A DNA stretch of 64,000 bases from Paralvinella palmiformis. Taxonomy: Eukaryota > Annelida > Polychaeta > Terebellida > Alvinellidae. The stretch's first letter is position 1. Each line of letters begins with the position of its first letter. Below are positions 9,866-21,798 of this stretch, piece by piece. Below the pieces are notes generated by a model. That model made no database searches and had not been told where the DNA came from. It worked only from the letters and a program-made list of their open reading frames with translations. The stretch is from NCBI GenBank assembly GCA_025642065.1, contig JAODUP010000932.1, positions 124,001-188,000 on the forward strand, written 5' to 3'. Position numbers and translations under genes: made by a program.

Positions 9866-9935
9866 CGTATTTGTTGTTTTCCTCGCTGTTCATGACAATA
9901 ACTGTATTCTCGTTTAGATTTTGTATTTCTGCCCA

Positions 9936-9941
9936 AATAAA
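9936..9941 (+). terminator. Putative polyadenylation signal, unit 1
   Basis: AATAAA inside a block (TCTGCCCAAATAAAAATAAG) that is conserved downstream of gene 2; gene 3 has a diverged but AATAAA-bearing equivalent. It is the best shared candidate for the 3' end signal of these genes. Confidence 0.4.
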
Positions 9942-10488
9942 AATAAGAAGAAAAATACGACTTTTTCACTTAACTGAATTAGTGTATGCGAAAAATTATA
10001 GTGGGAGTGAAATATTTATAGTGCGCCTGTTAAGTTTGTGTTATGTGTTATTTTACGAATGTGGTACAAAACACTCGATATCTCTCGTTTGTCCATCTAC
10101 CTTTTTTACTCTCTGCACTTCACCAGAAATAGGGTTGCTTTGAATGGGACTTGACCAATTAACCAACCCATTAATTCACGACACAACCATTACGACGAGA
10201 GCACCATAACAACGTATTCCAGTACACACAGATACATTAATACCGTAGTCACAATTGACCCAAGCCATTAATATCTTCTTGACAAAAACAGCTAAGTTAA
10301 ACACAAAACGAAGAGTTCCACGTACCTGGATCAGTGAACCGTGACCCCAGCCGGACACTCATTCTTAGCATACTTTAGTTAGAACATACATCAAGATGTA
10401 AATGTGCGCTTCATCTCAATGTTAGGTAGATGCTTTTAACATTTTGTGAGTCCATCTTTATTCATATTATCAAGATTTGTTTACAAAT

Positions 10489-10490
<2 letters not shown>

Positions 10491-10573
<83 letters not shown>
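10491..10573. repeat. (TG)n microsatellite
   Basis: Almost pure TG tract. Confidence 0.95.
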
Positions 10574-10574
<1 letters not shown>

Positions 10575-10575
10575 G

Positions 10576-11165
10576 TGTGTTTAGCCGTGTATAATAAGGC
10601 ACAGGTACAAACAATCTTGAATCGTTAATTCAAACTCGGGACGATTCTTTGTTATGAATGTTTGCGTCGACCATGTAGTGACTTTGCTATTTGTGTTTGT
10701 GTAGATTATGTAGTAATTTTGTTGTGTGTTTCTATCAACCATGTGGTGACTTTGCTATATGTGTGTTTGTGTAGACCATGTAGTGAGTTTATTATGTGTG
10801 TTGGCTCGATCATGTAGTGACTTTGCTGTATGTTAGGATTCACCATGTAGTGACTTTGCTATGTGTGTTTGTTTCGACCATTTATGGCTGTTTTCTGTGT
10901 GTTTGCGTCGAGTATAAAGTGACTTTGTTATGTGTGCTTGTGTCAACTTTGTTTGGTGTATAAATTCCGTGCTAATTTGTTGCGTTTTTTTCTTCCTATG
11001 AATCATATTTTTTAGCAGTGGTTAGTGCCAACAGAACATCAGGTGAATTGTATATACAACTAAACCTGTTATTTAAAATACATCAACCACGCGAGCTGTG
11101 TCCAATATCACAGCTCAAGACGCGATGCAGTGTTTCTATTCCTGAGTCAGCAAAATCAACAAAAG
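10576..11165 (-). repeat. Dispersed repeat X, unit 1 copy
   Basis: Its two ends match the complement of parts of 37610-38650: about 11040-11165 pairs with about 37915-38020 (shared phrase CGCGAGCTGTGTCCAAT), and 10585-10650 pairs with about 38590-38650 (TAAGGCACAG). A shorter piece lies at 46173-46262. Always next to a CA/TG tract. The nature of the element is unknown; no coding sequence is seen. Confidence 0.6.
10660..10960. repeat. Minisatellite, unit about 35-40 bp
   Basis: About eight diverged copies of a unit containing CCATGTAGTGACTTTGCTA followed by a TGTGTTTGTG stretch. It fills the middle of repeat X in unit 1. Confidence 0.85.
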
Positions 11166-11950
11166 AGCAGATAAGTGTCATATTTAAGCTACTATGCTAA
11201 TAAAGGATCAATAGATTATACAAAATGACAAAGAACGTTTGTCATTGTTTGATGATGGATAAATTGAAGCTGCTTTTGTAGACATTAATGGCATATCTGG
11301 GGCCTAAATCACAGATGAGACAGAGCGTTTGTCTCCCAATGAGTACAAAGATAATCCAGGGGTTCACTTGAATAGATATTTACATGACGTGTCTGGATAT
11401 TTTCTGATTTACTACTTCGGGATACCAACGAATACGCATTCGCAATAATATTATGTACTTGCAGCAGGAATGGATTCAATTATGTAACTAATTAGTAGTC
11501 AAATGTCATTTACCCAACTATAGCTATTACTAATAGCAGTTGAATGTTTATCTTTTGGTGATTAACTCTAATTATAGCCAGATAACAATATTGCAGTCAT
11601 AGCCTTTAATTTCCCTACACAGTATTATAATACTAATGATAAATATAATATTATTGTACGACAACTTATTAAATTACTACCGAGTATTTAACATTAAAAA
11701 AGAAAAAGCAGCATGACTTATAATCTGTTTTAATATCATAACATACAAACACCGACGAACAATCAGGAATATATCGTTAAGCGTCTGAGTATATAGTGAA
11801 GAATAACATTGGAATTTCTTTTAGCTTATGTGATTTGCGCAAAACCATCCCATTGTACATTTGCATTATAAATGCAGTATTATGTAGGAATAAGTCGCCT
11901 TAAGCTAAACAATATTCCTTGTATTTTATGACATCACAATAGGACAACTA
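11166..11950. other. Intergenic, no gene seen
   Basis: AT-rich DNA without convincing exons. Part of the long spacer between units, homologous in stretches to the spacer after gene 2. Confidence 0.5.
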
Positions 11951-11952
11951 AT

Positions 11953-12162
11953 CGCCTCTTTGGCCACATAAGTAGAGCGTGAGACTATTTACCTATGGCT
12001 ATGATCATTCTGTGCGGGAGGTCGCAGGTTCGCGCCTCGGCCGCGACACTATAGTAAGAGGAGTGTTTCGTCAAGCCATTCAACTGGCAAGGTTTTCTCC
12101 ACCGAACATGCCATTTACTCTAAATTCTAAAAACTGCCATTTCGGCCATTATTATTATTAAC
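11953..12162 (+). mobile_element. SINE-C, tRNA-derived, different from SINE-A
   Basis: tRNA-like head with TAAGTAGAGCGTGAGACT (A box region) and CGCAGGTTCGCGCCTCG (B box region), a non-tRNA body, and the end CATTTCGGCCATTATTATT, an (ATT)n tail. It is not a tRNA gene: the head does not close into a cloverleaf and a body and tail follow. Confidence 0.65.
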
Positions 12163-14940
12163 TATCTATTTCAAATTGCAACTAAGCTGATGGCATTAGA
12201 ATAGTCGCTTCCTGAAATAAATCTGCGTCTAAATTAATGAGACATGAGATGGCCCTAAACATAACTTAACGTCTACATTCTAATTGTTTACGTACTCTTA
12301 CCAATCCATCAACTACGATGCACGATGGTTGTGTAGCTAATATTAGGTTGTTTGTTTTACACAGCATCGTTGGTAATATACATATCATACCTAAATGGTG
12401 ACACATAAATCAGCCAAACATTTTGTAAATAATTATGTTTGCGTTTAACTTTAAATTGATCAGAGCACCACATCACGTTTAGCCAGCCTAATATATATGT
12501 ATAAGGGTAAAATGTGTAATCCATTGCGTAGATTTACTTACATATGTCTATATGTTTATGCATGTATCTCTGCACATCTAACTTTATGACGATGAGATAT
12601 TGGGAGTTAATTTATATGATGGGATTCCGGTTTGGTTACAGCGAAGTATAGTCTGGTTTGAATATTTGTAGTCGCAAAACTTTATCCGCAAAACCTTTAC
12701 ACTCTTTGACTTTCTATTTAGTATATATCGACGCATTTTTGGGTATATTAATTCCAAATATTGACTAATATTTTGTGTTTTAGCTATCACCTCGTAAAAA
12801 GGTTCCTACGCAATGGTCAACAAACACCATATGCTCTTACAATAGTCAGATAATTTGGTACTAGAAAGGACATACTTTATTACAGTATGCTTTTATTCGA
12901 TTTTATTCTCGACCGACCTTCCTCTCCCTCTCCCTATTTTATCATCTGTGGTGTCAATATGTAGATTAGTGGATATTTCCTCCATATATTTATGATTAGC
13001 AGTAGTATTTATAATAATAATGGAGTATTTGACCACACATATATCATAAACCCTTCATAAGAAAACCAAGGACGCATCATTGACAATAAGGATACGGTAA
13101 ATACTTGGCAAACACATATTACCTTTTATATCTGTTCTAAAATATCGTTGTACAATATTTGTCCACGCCACCACCCAGCGTTATTAAAATGAACACGAGT
13201 AACAACGCATATTATCTTGTATAATCATTCTAATATATTGGATCAGTGAATTGAAGGCTGATAAAATTTCACCATTTATGCTGTAATTGGTTTTGTTATG
13301 TCCCAAAAGCCTTTGACAATGCTTAATAATCAAAGTGTATTCCTGTATATAGTGTTTATTTTTAAAACAAACTCTCCAATATTGCATCTCGGTTCCTTAT
13401 TCCATTCGTGTACAGTACTGCCGCCTAGCGGACCACAGACTAACAACAAATGTTGTAGTTTGTCGTTTAGTAACAACAACCCGGTTGTAAAATGTCTGAT
13501 TCTTTATTTCCAGTTAGGCGGGTGGTATACTATGTACGCAATCATATACAAAGGGTTGATCTTAGAAGAAAAACGTACAGAACGTGCACCCCTGAGGGAA
13601 GGTCGGAGGTGACTGTCATCCTGCTTCCTGTAACGATGAACTAGTTATAAACGAATAACATGAATATTCGAATCCCGTGTTGTATAAAATAACCCTAGTT
13701 CACAATTTGCACACGTGTCGCCTTTCAAATCAAACGATCTTATAATCAAATGCATTGATCGGGTGACCAAAGCAATCGTTGTCACTCCTGCCGATGTAAT
13801 CCTGCCATTGTAATTACGTAAGTACTGAACATTATGATCACATATATATATTAATACGTGACGATATTAAAATGACCTGTCAATGGTTTAAATTGAATAT
13901 ACGAACCCTGTTGCATCAGGAACACTGCGGCCTGAAGAAAGCAGTATCGGGAATAATGACATACCTAGTGATCAATTCAAATGTTCAAACCTAGAATAGT
14001 TATTTGATTATTTTCCTGTTATAACGCATTTTATTTTTGAAAACTTGTACACATATTTTTATTCTTTAGAATTGTGATTAATGTTGACAGAACGAATCGT
14101 ACGTTTTTGTATTGATTGAAAACATTGATTTAAATCATTGATTATGACTCGTCTAATGTTTAAAACGATTAGAATGATTTGTTATTGGACTTTGAATTCA
14201 TCAACTGCTTACAGACGATTTACAGGCATACACTAAATGAGGATAACTAAACAATATGTCACCCATAGAAATAAATCAATAATAATTTTATAAGGTATAA
14301 TACAAACAAATAACCTTTATCAAACGATTATTGTGTGTATTTTTACACAGAGTGTTCTTATGAAAGTAGATCTCTTTCTGATTTCTATATTTGAGTAACA
14401 ATTATTTCTCGTACTCGTTAATGAAATATAATCTAAAATCGAAGCATTTATGTGATAACTGCCAAAGCACAGTTATTTGAATATATGTCAGTCTTTCACT
14501 CAAATTACTACGTTGAATTGTAACATCCCTCTAAATCACCGACAAAACAATATCATGCCAGATACAACTATATGTTGTATCAGGACTTCTAAGGCATAGC
14601 ACTTTCTACATAATTTGTACCAAACAAAATATTCATCATATAATATAAGTGCCCAAATATCCAATGATCGATGGGAAACTACTTCACCGTGTTGTATCGC
14701 CATTGAATCCAGTCTCATTCCTTTCTGTGATCTTTCACTCTTGTGTTTGTAGGTTGCCATAACCTCCAGACCTGTCTTCTGTTCAAAATCAAGCAATTAA
14801 ATCAGCTTTCCATTGGCCACTTCTACCATTCCCAGGCAATATGTAAACAGGAATGTGTTGTAGTTCACTGTGTGAGTTTTTTCTTCTTAGCTACACTAGG
14901 TTGTTGGACAAAGGGAAGAACTCAGTGAATATTAGAAGTG
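12163..14940. other. Spacer homologous to the spacer after gene 2
   Basis: Blocks such as 12430-12770 and 13100-13340 correspond by eye to about 31490-31930 and 32760-33030, and 14040-14400 to about 33130-33430. No convincing exon is found. These blocks show that spacer as well as gene was duplicated. Confidence 0.5.
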
Positions 14941-14949
14941 TTTTCCTAT

Positions 14950-14952
<3 letters not shown>

Positions 14953-14996
<44 letters not shown>
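14953..14996. repeat. (TA)n microsatellite
   Basis: Pure TA tract. Confidence 0.95.
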
Positions 14997-14997
<1 letters not shown>

Positions 14998-14999
14998 GG

Positions 15000-16080
15000 T
15001 ATACAATAATTACTGTTTTGCTGTTCTAGATATTTTCAGATAAACTGTATTGAAAATACTAAACGGTTTTGCTTGAAATAACTCACCTTAGTTTTTTTTC
15101 ACTGTAAAATACAGAATGCAATACCATTTGTTTCAAAGAATGAGACATCCTTACCAGGTAGCCAACTGTGCTTGATCATGCTCTTCTTTTTCACGCGACT
15201 GTTTTTCAGCTTATCTACCTCAAGCTTGGGCAGAGCTGAGCATAGACTTGAGAAGGTGTATAATGAGTATATAGTCTTTTTTGCAAATGCCCGAGGAACA
15301 TATTATTCCAGTAAAGCTATTTCGCTTGAATACTAACACCCTGTGTCAAGACAACAGGTCCAGACTGCATTAGGCTGGATATAGCTGACTTTGACTGAGT
15401 GAGACTCTCTGTAACTGTCAAGGTTAGTCAGCAGTGGGCTGGATTCTTTGTGACTAGTATTGGCTAGACAAAGCTATCAGTGAAAGGTGCCCCAAAATTG
15501 GATGGACTCGCAGTAAAATGATATGATAGAATATGATAGGTTCTCAACTACATATTGTTCTCTACCTTAAGAGATAAAACATATATTACAAAAAATCAAA
15601 TCATTTTGAACATTCATCACTCCCTAATGTTATCACGTACTTTACCATGATTTTTACAGATTATAGGTAAATTGATAACATAAACCTAGAAAATAATTTT
15701 CTTCTCACTGTTTGCTTGTTTGTTTTGGTGAATGCGCGGTATACATAATGACTAATTGTTGCCAGCTTTTTTTCAGACTTGTTCCCGAGAAAACCGAGTA
15801 CCTTTTGACTTCTATTCTGTGTTTGTATGTCATCAAATGAAGCATAGTCAATGTAAACATGGGGGGGGGGGGTCTAACATGCGCGTCGCACGTGTAAAAG
15901 TAGCGATATTAGGCGTACTATTCATCTACAGCACCTCTGATCAACGTCGTCCGGACGCCGCCGTTGTCAGGTCAGACGAGCCAGGGCCACACATTGACGC
16001 CATCTCCCGACCTGGGCGAATGTATTATATCTAATTTCGCTGGATGATAAATGGAGATGTTTGCACAATCCTGTTTTACC
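15000..16080. other. Unit-1-specific spacer sequence, unexplained
   Basis: Not recognised in the spacer after gene 2. It contains an eleven-base G run at about 15861 and a GC-richer stretch to about 16020. No gene is identified. Confidence 0.4.
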
Positions 16081-16084
16081 GCTT

Positions 16085-16300
16085 TCGTCGTTCATGATCA
16101 CTCCTCATTTTTGACGATGTAAGATGCCCTCTCCTGATTGGCTCCGATGGTTCCCATTTCGGTGACGTAGCTTTCGCTAAATAAGCGATCGCATCGGCGT
16201 TCTTCCATCTTTCCGTCCGCGAGTATTACTTGTTTGGCGACAGATCAATTTATTTCGTGGAAATAAATATATTTAACATCCACATTTTTCTTGTCAAAAG
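16085..16300 (+). promoter_or_regulatory. Promoter-like island without a gene
   Basis: Within about 120 bp there are an inverted CCAAT box (GATTGGCTCC), a CRE-like GGTGACGTAG, a TATA-like CTAAATAAG and a pyrimidine-rich TTCTTCCATCTTTCC, in promoter-like order. No open frame follows. It could be a solo LTR or another transposon promoter, or chance. Confidence 0.3.
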
Positions 16301-17029
16301 AGTTCCGCGTCATAGACGAATGCACAAAATACACAGAGGAATACGGTAATGGTATTGTTCTCTGTATTTTTGTAGTTTGAAAATTATTTGACTTTAGTAA
16401 AAGTATACCATAATTTATATGAAGAAATAATAATATTGTTCACAACAAATTATATATTTTGCGTAACTATGGGTCTAAATCACTTTACAATTCCCGTAGT
16501 CTTTGGTATTTTACTTTATATTCTCTTTCTATAACTGTTATTAGGCCTAGAGGTTGATTTTTAGAATTTCCTGGTACTTTCAAACACACGTTGTGTTCAT
16601 TTGATGAACCAATCACAGGAGATTTAACATCACAATGCGGATATTTTTTTTAACTCTGATTAATATAATGATGTAAACACCGACCCATCAAAAAGCAACA
16701 TTAATAGTTATTTTCAAAAAAATCATATATTGTTTTTCTGAATAATTTCAAAGAATACAGAAATTACCATGTCAGAAATAGAATGTAGACTTACTAGTCT
16801 ATTTACCGCATCGATTCATAATTGTTTGATGATCACCAGATGGACATAAACTGGGATAATGTTCTCATGTAACTCATTCCAAGTATTATGCTATAAAACA
16901 TCTTGATGTAGCCACTTTGAAACTTTGTACACATCAGAAAACTATATTGATTAGTGACGATTTGGGTATATAACATCTGATTGACTATTAGTAGTAGCCC
17001 TTCTGTTAAAACACATATTCACATATACA

Positions 17030-17035
<6 letters not shown>
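16301..17035. other. Intergenic, no gene seen
   Basis: AT-rich DNA with short random open frames only. Confidence 0.5.
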
Positions 17036-17099
<64 letters not shown>

Positions 17100-17185
17100 T
17101 GTGTGTGCGTGCATGCGTGCTTGCGTGCGTGCGTGTGTGTGTGTGTGCGTGTGTGTGTGTGTATGCGTGTGTGCGAGCGTTGTGC
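17036..17185. repeat. Compound (TA)n/(TG)n microsatellite
   Basis: TA block followed by TG/CG-rich GTGT and GCGT repeats. Open frames here are repeat artefacts. Confidence 0.95.
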
Positions 17186-17915
17186 ATTAATGTATGTATA
17201 CATTACCTCGACTCAGGCCAGTTCTATTAAAACGACAACTTCATTTAAAGCTTACTTTTATACTGTCTATCTGATAATATCAAACTATCCTTCACTTAGA
17301 GAGCAAATAACAGCTGACTGTGATCTCTCGTGTCAAATGTATTTTAAAGCCATGCCACTTTAGTTATTTTTACTCTTAATTTCAGCATGATTCATAAAAC
17401 ATAAAACAGATAGAAAATAGTTATTGCGTTTTTTGAACCAAATATTTCGACATAAAACATTGCTAACAGCCGGAATAAAACTCAACAAATGTTACACAAG
17501 AGTATGTTAAGTTAATAATTATCCCACAGACTTTTATCTCTATTTTAACAGGTGTACTTATATTTACAAAGTGAATAGTTTTCATGAGAAGGATGTTTAT
17601 CTGACTTAACTAAATAATATAAAGATGAGTAAAACCTGGATGTTCTCTAAACAAAAATAAACATATCCGAATGGATCGACTAGCTCATAACGTCATCATT
17701 CATCTGAAATATTAATTGAAATCATTTCTTTTAATTCCAACGCTTTATTATTACGTTATGATTTTAAACCAACTGGTTTGTTTTTAGGCTAATATCGAAG
17801 AAATGACGGATTTTATATTTAGTAACAATACAATCTCCAATAAAGAATTATATACCGACTGAATAATTTGGTGAATAAAGTCAAAAAGAGAGAATATCCC
17901 AGGTAGAACAATCTC
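17186..17915. other. Spacer homologous to 33840-34640
   Basis: Shared phrases include CTCAGGCCA followed by TTCTTTAAAA- or TTCTATTAAA-type sequence, and the stretch around 17570 (TTTACAAAGTGAATAG). No coding sequence. Confidence 0.5.
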
Positions 17916-17917
17916 TA

Positions 17918-17919
<2 letters not shown>

Positions 17920-17968
<49 letters not shown>

Positions 17969-17970
17969 AA

Positions 17971-18054
<84 letters not shown>
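17920..18054. repeat. Compound (AC)n/(TA)n/(GA)n microsatellite
   Basis: Three consecutive dinucleotide blocks. Confidence 0.95.
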
Positions 18055-18056
<2 letters not shown>

Positions 18057-18299
18057 CGTGAGTGAGTTTTACAATAAATAAAAACAATAGGCACCTAATG
18101 ATCTATTTATACAATGTTGTATTTTAGACAAGCTGATGTACTAGCCTATCAAATACATAAACTCACAGCTACTGTCCTGTTTAAATATAGTGTGAATATT
18201 ATTTTTTAAATCATCGTTTTGGCAGTATATGCATAATGATTGGTGGGTTCATTTTCAACGTATATATCTCTACTACTCCAGTTCAACAAATTATAAGTA

Positions 18300-18780
18300 G
18301 GTTTTGCTAATGTTTATGATATAAAATATTTATATAATATATCATCACAAATCTTTATGGATGTAAACCAAATTATATTCAACTAAATATAGTACCATGT
18401 TTACGTTTAAAAGTTTAATCATAATGCTAATTTATTATTCAAGTTGAAATTCATGATTTGCCTTTCACCATCTATTATGCCGGCCCATAATGATTCCAGA
18501 ACAACTAAGTGTTGTTTTTGCTGTACACGGTAAGCACATATATAATAAATAACACCATATTTTGTGTATTTATATTTTAATTTGTCTGTTCTTCTCGGTA
18601 CTTTTCCGGTAATTTTCTTTATTTTGTTCTATAGAATCTCTCCCTGGTAAAACTACTAGAACAACTTCCATTAGATATCTGCTTACTACAGAAAGTTTAA
18701 ATACAGATCGTGTAACTGAAACAACAGGAACTTCTTATCCCACAAATCTACCAAATGCTTAATCCCGAAATACAGGTTCT
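18300..18780 (+). pseudogene. Relic A, 5' part: CTLD upstream block fused to a stalk exon
   Basis: The upstream block of the family (18300-18540, GAATCTTT-type context to GTTTAATCATAA) runs almost directly into the end of intron 5 and a 141-nt stalk exon (18635-18775: ESLPGKTTRTTSIRY, then TETTGTSYPTNLPNA). A TAA interrupts it near the end (after PNA). The exons for both lectin domains are missing, so this is a large internal deletion derivative. The donor ACAG/GTTCTG is still present. Confidence 0.7.
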
Positions 18781-18783
18781 GAC

Positions 18784-18784
<1 letters not shown>

Positions 18785-18836
<52 letters not shown>

Positions 18837-18895
18837 TTGTAATTATTATTAATAATATTATCATTTTAATTATTATTATTATTATTATTGTTGTT
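18785..18895. repeat. (ATT)n microsatellite in relic A
   Basis: Corresponds to the intron 6 trinucleotide tract of the intact genes. Confidence 0.95.
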
Positions 18896-19380
18896 CTTGT
18901 GGTTGTTGGTTTGCTCCAAGAAAAACTGTCAGCTTTAATTAATGTTCCATTAAAAAAAAAATTCATTCCTGAAATCTTTATATTGGCTAATCTACTAATT
19001 AAAGGATTAACAATGGACTTTTATTATACAATAGAGAACAATAATACAAAATATGACATTGAAAAATTTATTAAAGACCTATCTAACAAATCAAGACACA
19101 AAGATTTGGGTGACAGAACGGACAATTAATGATGATGATTGAAGATATATACAGGTAGTCGTCGATTTACGGCCTACGTAACTTACGGCTGTTCGAACTT
19201 TATCACCGTCTGTGCGACTTAAAGATAATTAGAATATCATTACAAAGTATAATACACGTATACGTAAGGTAATTACAACATAGGCCCACTAATGACCACA
19301 TCAATATACGACCGGTCGGTCGTAACCAAACAAGGTCGTAAGTTGACGACTACCTGTAAATGATACATTTGTATTATAAA
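18896..19380 (+). pseudogene. Relic A, CTLD exon fragment split by a MITE
   Basis: After a piece of intron 6 (GCTCCAAGAAAAACTGTCA, as at 27546 in gene 2) the sequence changes at about 19010 into a CTLD exon reading NNTKYDIEKFIKDL, then RTINDDD, a stop in place of W, then RYI. A 205-bp MITE (19152-19356) breaks the exon; the remnant NDTF and a CAG/GTAATA donor follow it. The same structure, less decayed, is at 35281-35725. Confidence 0.6.
19152..19356. mobile_element. MITE inserted in a CTLD exon (unit 2 copy)
   Basis: Inverted ends CAGGTAGTCGTCGATTTACG and its near complement CGTAAGTTGACGACTACCTG, flanked by TA on both sides, as expected for Tc1/mariner-type MITEs. The identical insertion is at 35494-35698, so it predates that duplication. 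Confidence 0.75.
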
Positions 19381-19890
19381 CAGGTAATATATACTGGTTA
19401 TGGTTTGTGAATAATGTGTATTGATAACCGAAGTTACGAATTCGATCGATCAGCGTTTTGACTAACTCTATGGTGTTATGATTCAATCAGTTCTAAGGCA
19501 ATAAAACAATTGAATAGTCGTACTTTATTTGAGTAATAACATAAAAAATTAAGATTTCTAGAACAGTATCTTAGAGACTCTGAATTAGCCATCATATATA
19601 CACGTATGCTGCTTATTCGGTTTTTTTAAAATCTGTTAACATGTTTGTCATTTTACGATATTATTTTTTAGCCATAACTGCTACTTTTTACCGTTGGAAA
19701 TATTAAACTGAAAATATTAAACGTGGTGAGAATAATGGTACACGTTGTTTATACGTCAAGATCGAGAAAAATGAGGTAGACAGGTATAAAGATTAGCTAA
19801 TGCCACCTCGTGTTAATTTACTGGTTGGGGTAAAGACGAGCCTAGCTTTTCACGGTTTAAAGTCTTAACACACGCAACTTTATTTTCTAG

Positions 19891-20341
19891 TTATTTCAAT
19901 GCATGTTCCATCCAGTGTGATGGCAGAAATTGAACCTCTCTTAAATATTTCTCAGACTGTAACAACATTCGGAAATTATATTCTATTTTCTGGCATTAGT
20001 GAGATAACTCAGGATAAAAATGCATCACAGGAACACACCAAATGCATTTATTTGGTACATTAATTAAAACGAAGCAGGATCAAGCGACGACGCTATGTTA
20101 CCCGGACAATATAGGTACGGGAAATCACGACAAAGGAGATTGGAGATGGCATACACATATCACTGGTATGTTAAAAGCTAACAATTTGGGCTTTAGATCA
20201 AACCAACTTGTAGATGGGAAGACCATTGTGGCAACTCTTAAGTCGGGCAATGTTCTATGTCATGATGCCCCATCTACTAACGTTGAAACAACGAGGCCTT
20301 CATTTCTCGACTCTGCTCATGCCTTTATTGGTTTATGCTGA
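19891..20341 (+). pseudogene. Relic A, second exon-like stretch
   Basis: After acceptor TTTTCTAG an open stretch reads VISMHVPSSVMAEIEPLL and on to CIYLVH, stop at 20061-20063. An overlapping frame (20042-20341) reads TTLCYPDNIGTGNHDKGDWR and so on to a stop. Unit 3 has the same two stretches at 36233-36683, almost unchanged. It may be the rest of a divergent CTLD with a frameshift between the two frames. I do not recognise it as a known domain. Confidence 0.35.
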
Positions 20342-20591
20342 TACGCTTTCGCAATAGGAGTACAATAGACCTGATATATCTAAGAACATTTTATGCATAT
20401 TGTTTTCATATTATTTTCAATATTTCTCTATTGTGAACGTTGACAGATTATTAATCAGCCACAATGCTGATATACTGATTAAGCGATTGGCCTTACAGTA
20501 TGTATTATTTAAAGGTTACTTTTATCTTTCTTGTTTACATACCAAATATATATATTTCTAGGGTATCATTCGTTCAATATGTTGATGTTGA

Positions 20592-20596
<5 letters not shown>

Positions 20597-20660
<64 letters not shown>
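20597..20660. repeat. (GA)n microsatellite
   Basis: Pure GA tract. The paralogous tract at 36938-37009 has a different length and interruptions. Confidence 0.95.
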
Positions 20661-20663
<3 letters not shown>

Positions 20664-20794
20664 TAGAAAGAGAAAATTCATCATTACCTCAATCATTACT
20701 TCACTTTCTATCCCTCTATTATAATTGGTATAATACAAAATGACTAACTCAACTATTGTCACTCTCAGTTATTTACTCAATGTTTCAATGAAAA

Positions 20795-20808
20795 CACACA
20801 CACACACA

Positions 20809-20870
<62 letters not shown>

Positions 20871-20950
20871 AGACACACACATAAACACACACTCACTCAC
20901 CCACACACACACACACAAACATACACATAAACACACAAACACACACTATA
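20795..20950. repeat. Compound CA/CT/GA repeat
   Basis: Blocks of CA, CT, CA, GA and CA repeats. The paralogue at 37146-37300 shows the same block order with different lengths. Confidence 0.95.
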
Positions 20951-21188
20951 ACATTCACAGCTGCTGATATAAAACTCAACATTTTGACAATATATATACA
21001 TAATGTTTGGAGAGTTATCTTTCAATATATCTATCTCTACTACTCCAGTTCAACATCACAATGTACAATGTTAATGAATCTTTTAAATGATAATCTTTAT
21101 AATCCAGTTAATTTATACCACAACATATCAAATGTAACTTTTTTGTCAAGCTCCATTGATTTCAGTATTATAATGTCAAGAAGGGCTC

Positions 21189-21189
<1 letters not shown>

Positions 21190-21274
<85 letters not shown>
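21190..21274. repeat. (AC)n/(TA)n microsatellite upstream of gene 2
   Basis: AC block passing into TA. In unit 3 a 1.04-kb repeat X copy sits in the AC block. Confidence 0.95.
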
Positions 21275-21278
<4 letters not shown>

Positions 21279-21349
21279 CGGTAACTCTATTGTTGTATAA
21301 TATTCATATCAGACTAATCGTGATTTTATTGCTTACAAAGTATAACTAT

Positions 21350-21688
21350 ATATTGTTAATATTTATGATATAATATATTTATATAATCTCTCTACGCTGA
21401 TCTTTATGAGTTGGAAACCAAATTATATTCGTCGAAACATTATCCCGTGTTTATGTTTGAAAGTTTAATCATAACGTTAATTTACTGTTCAAGTTGAAAT
21501 TTGGAATTCGCTTTTCATCAACTATATACTGGTCCATAATGATTCTAGAAGAACTATGGGATTTGGCTGTAGGCATATATATCATAAATAACACTATGAG
21601 AAAGGACTTATAATAAACTAATTCACAAACATAGAATTTGCTGCCAAAAGCAGATATTAACTGAACCGTAACATTAGTTCTGTTGTTT
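21350..21688 (+). other. Conserved upstream block of gene 2
   Basis: Same block as at 1335-1600 and about 38800-39130; very close to the unit 3 copy. Confidence 0.6.
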
Positions 21689-21727
21689 GCGCCATCTGCC
21701 GGAAAAAAATATATTACTTCCGCATTA
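21689..21727 (+). promoter_or_regulatory. Putative core regulatory module of gene 2
   Basis: Starts GCGCCATCTGCCGGAAAAA and ends ATTACTTCCGCATT, 110 bp upstream of the gene 2 ATG. E-box-like and two inverted ETS-like sites flank an AT-rich spacer. Confidence 0.45.
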
Positions 21728-21798
21728 GAATTTCTACTAAACTGAGGTGTTGACGATACAAATTACAATAAGACAAATTGATTGTTACACAATGTCTG

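Noticed and set aside
11970..12046. tRNA gene
   Set aside because: tRNA-like head of SINE-C with a non-tRNA body and ATT tail.
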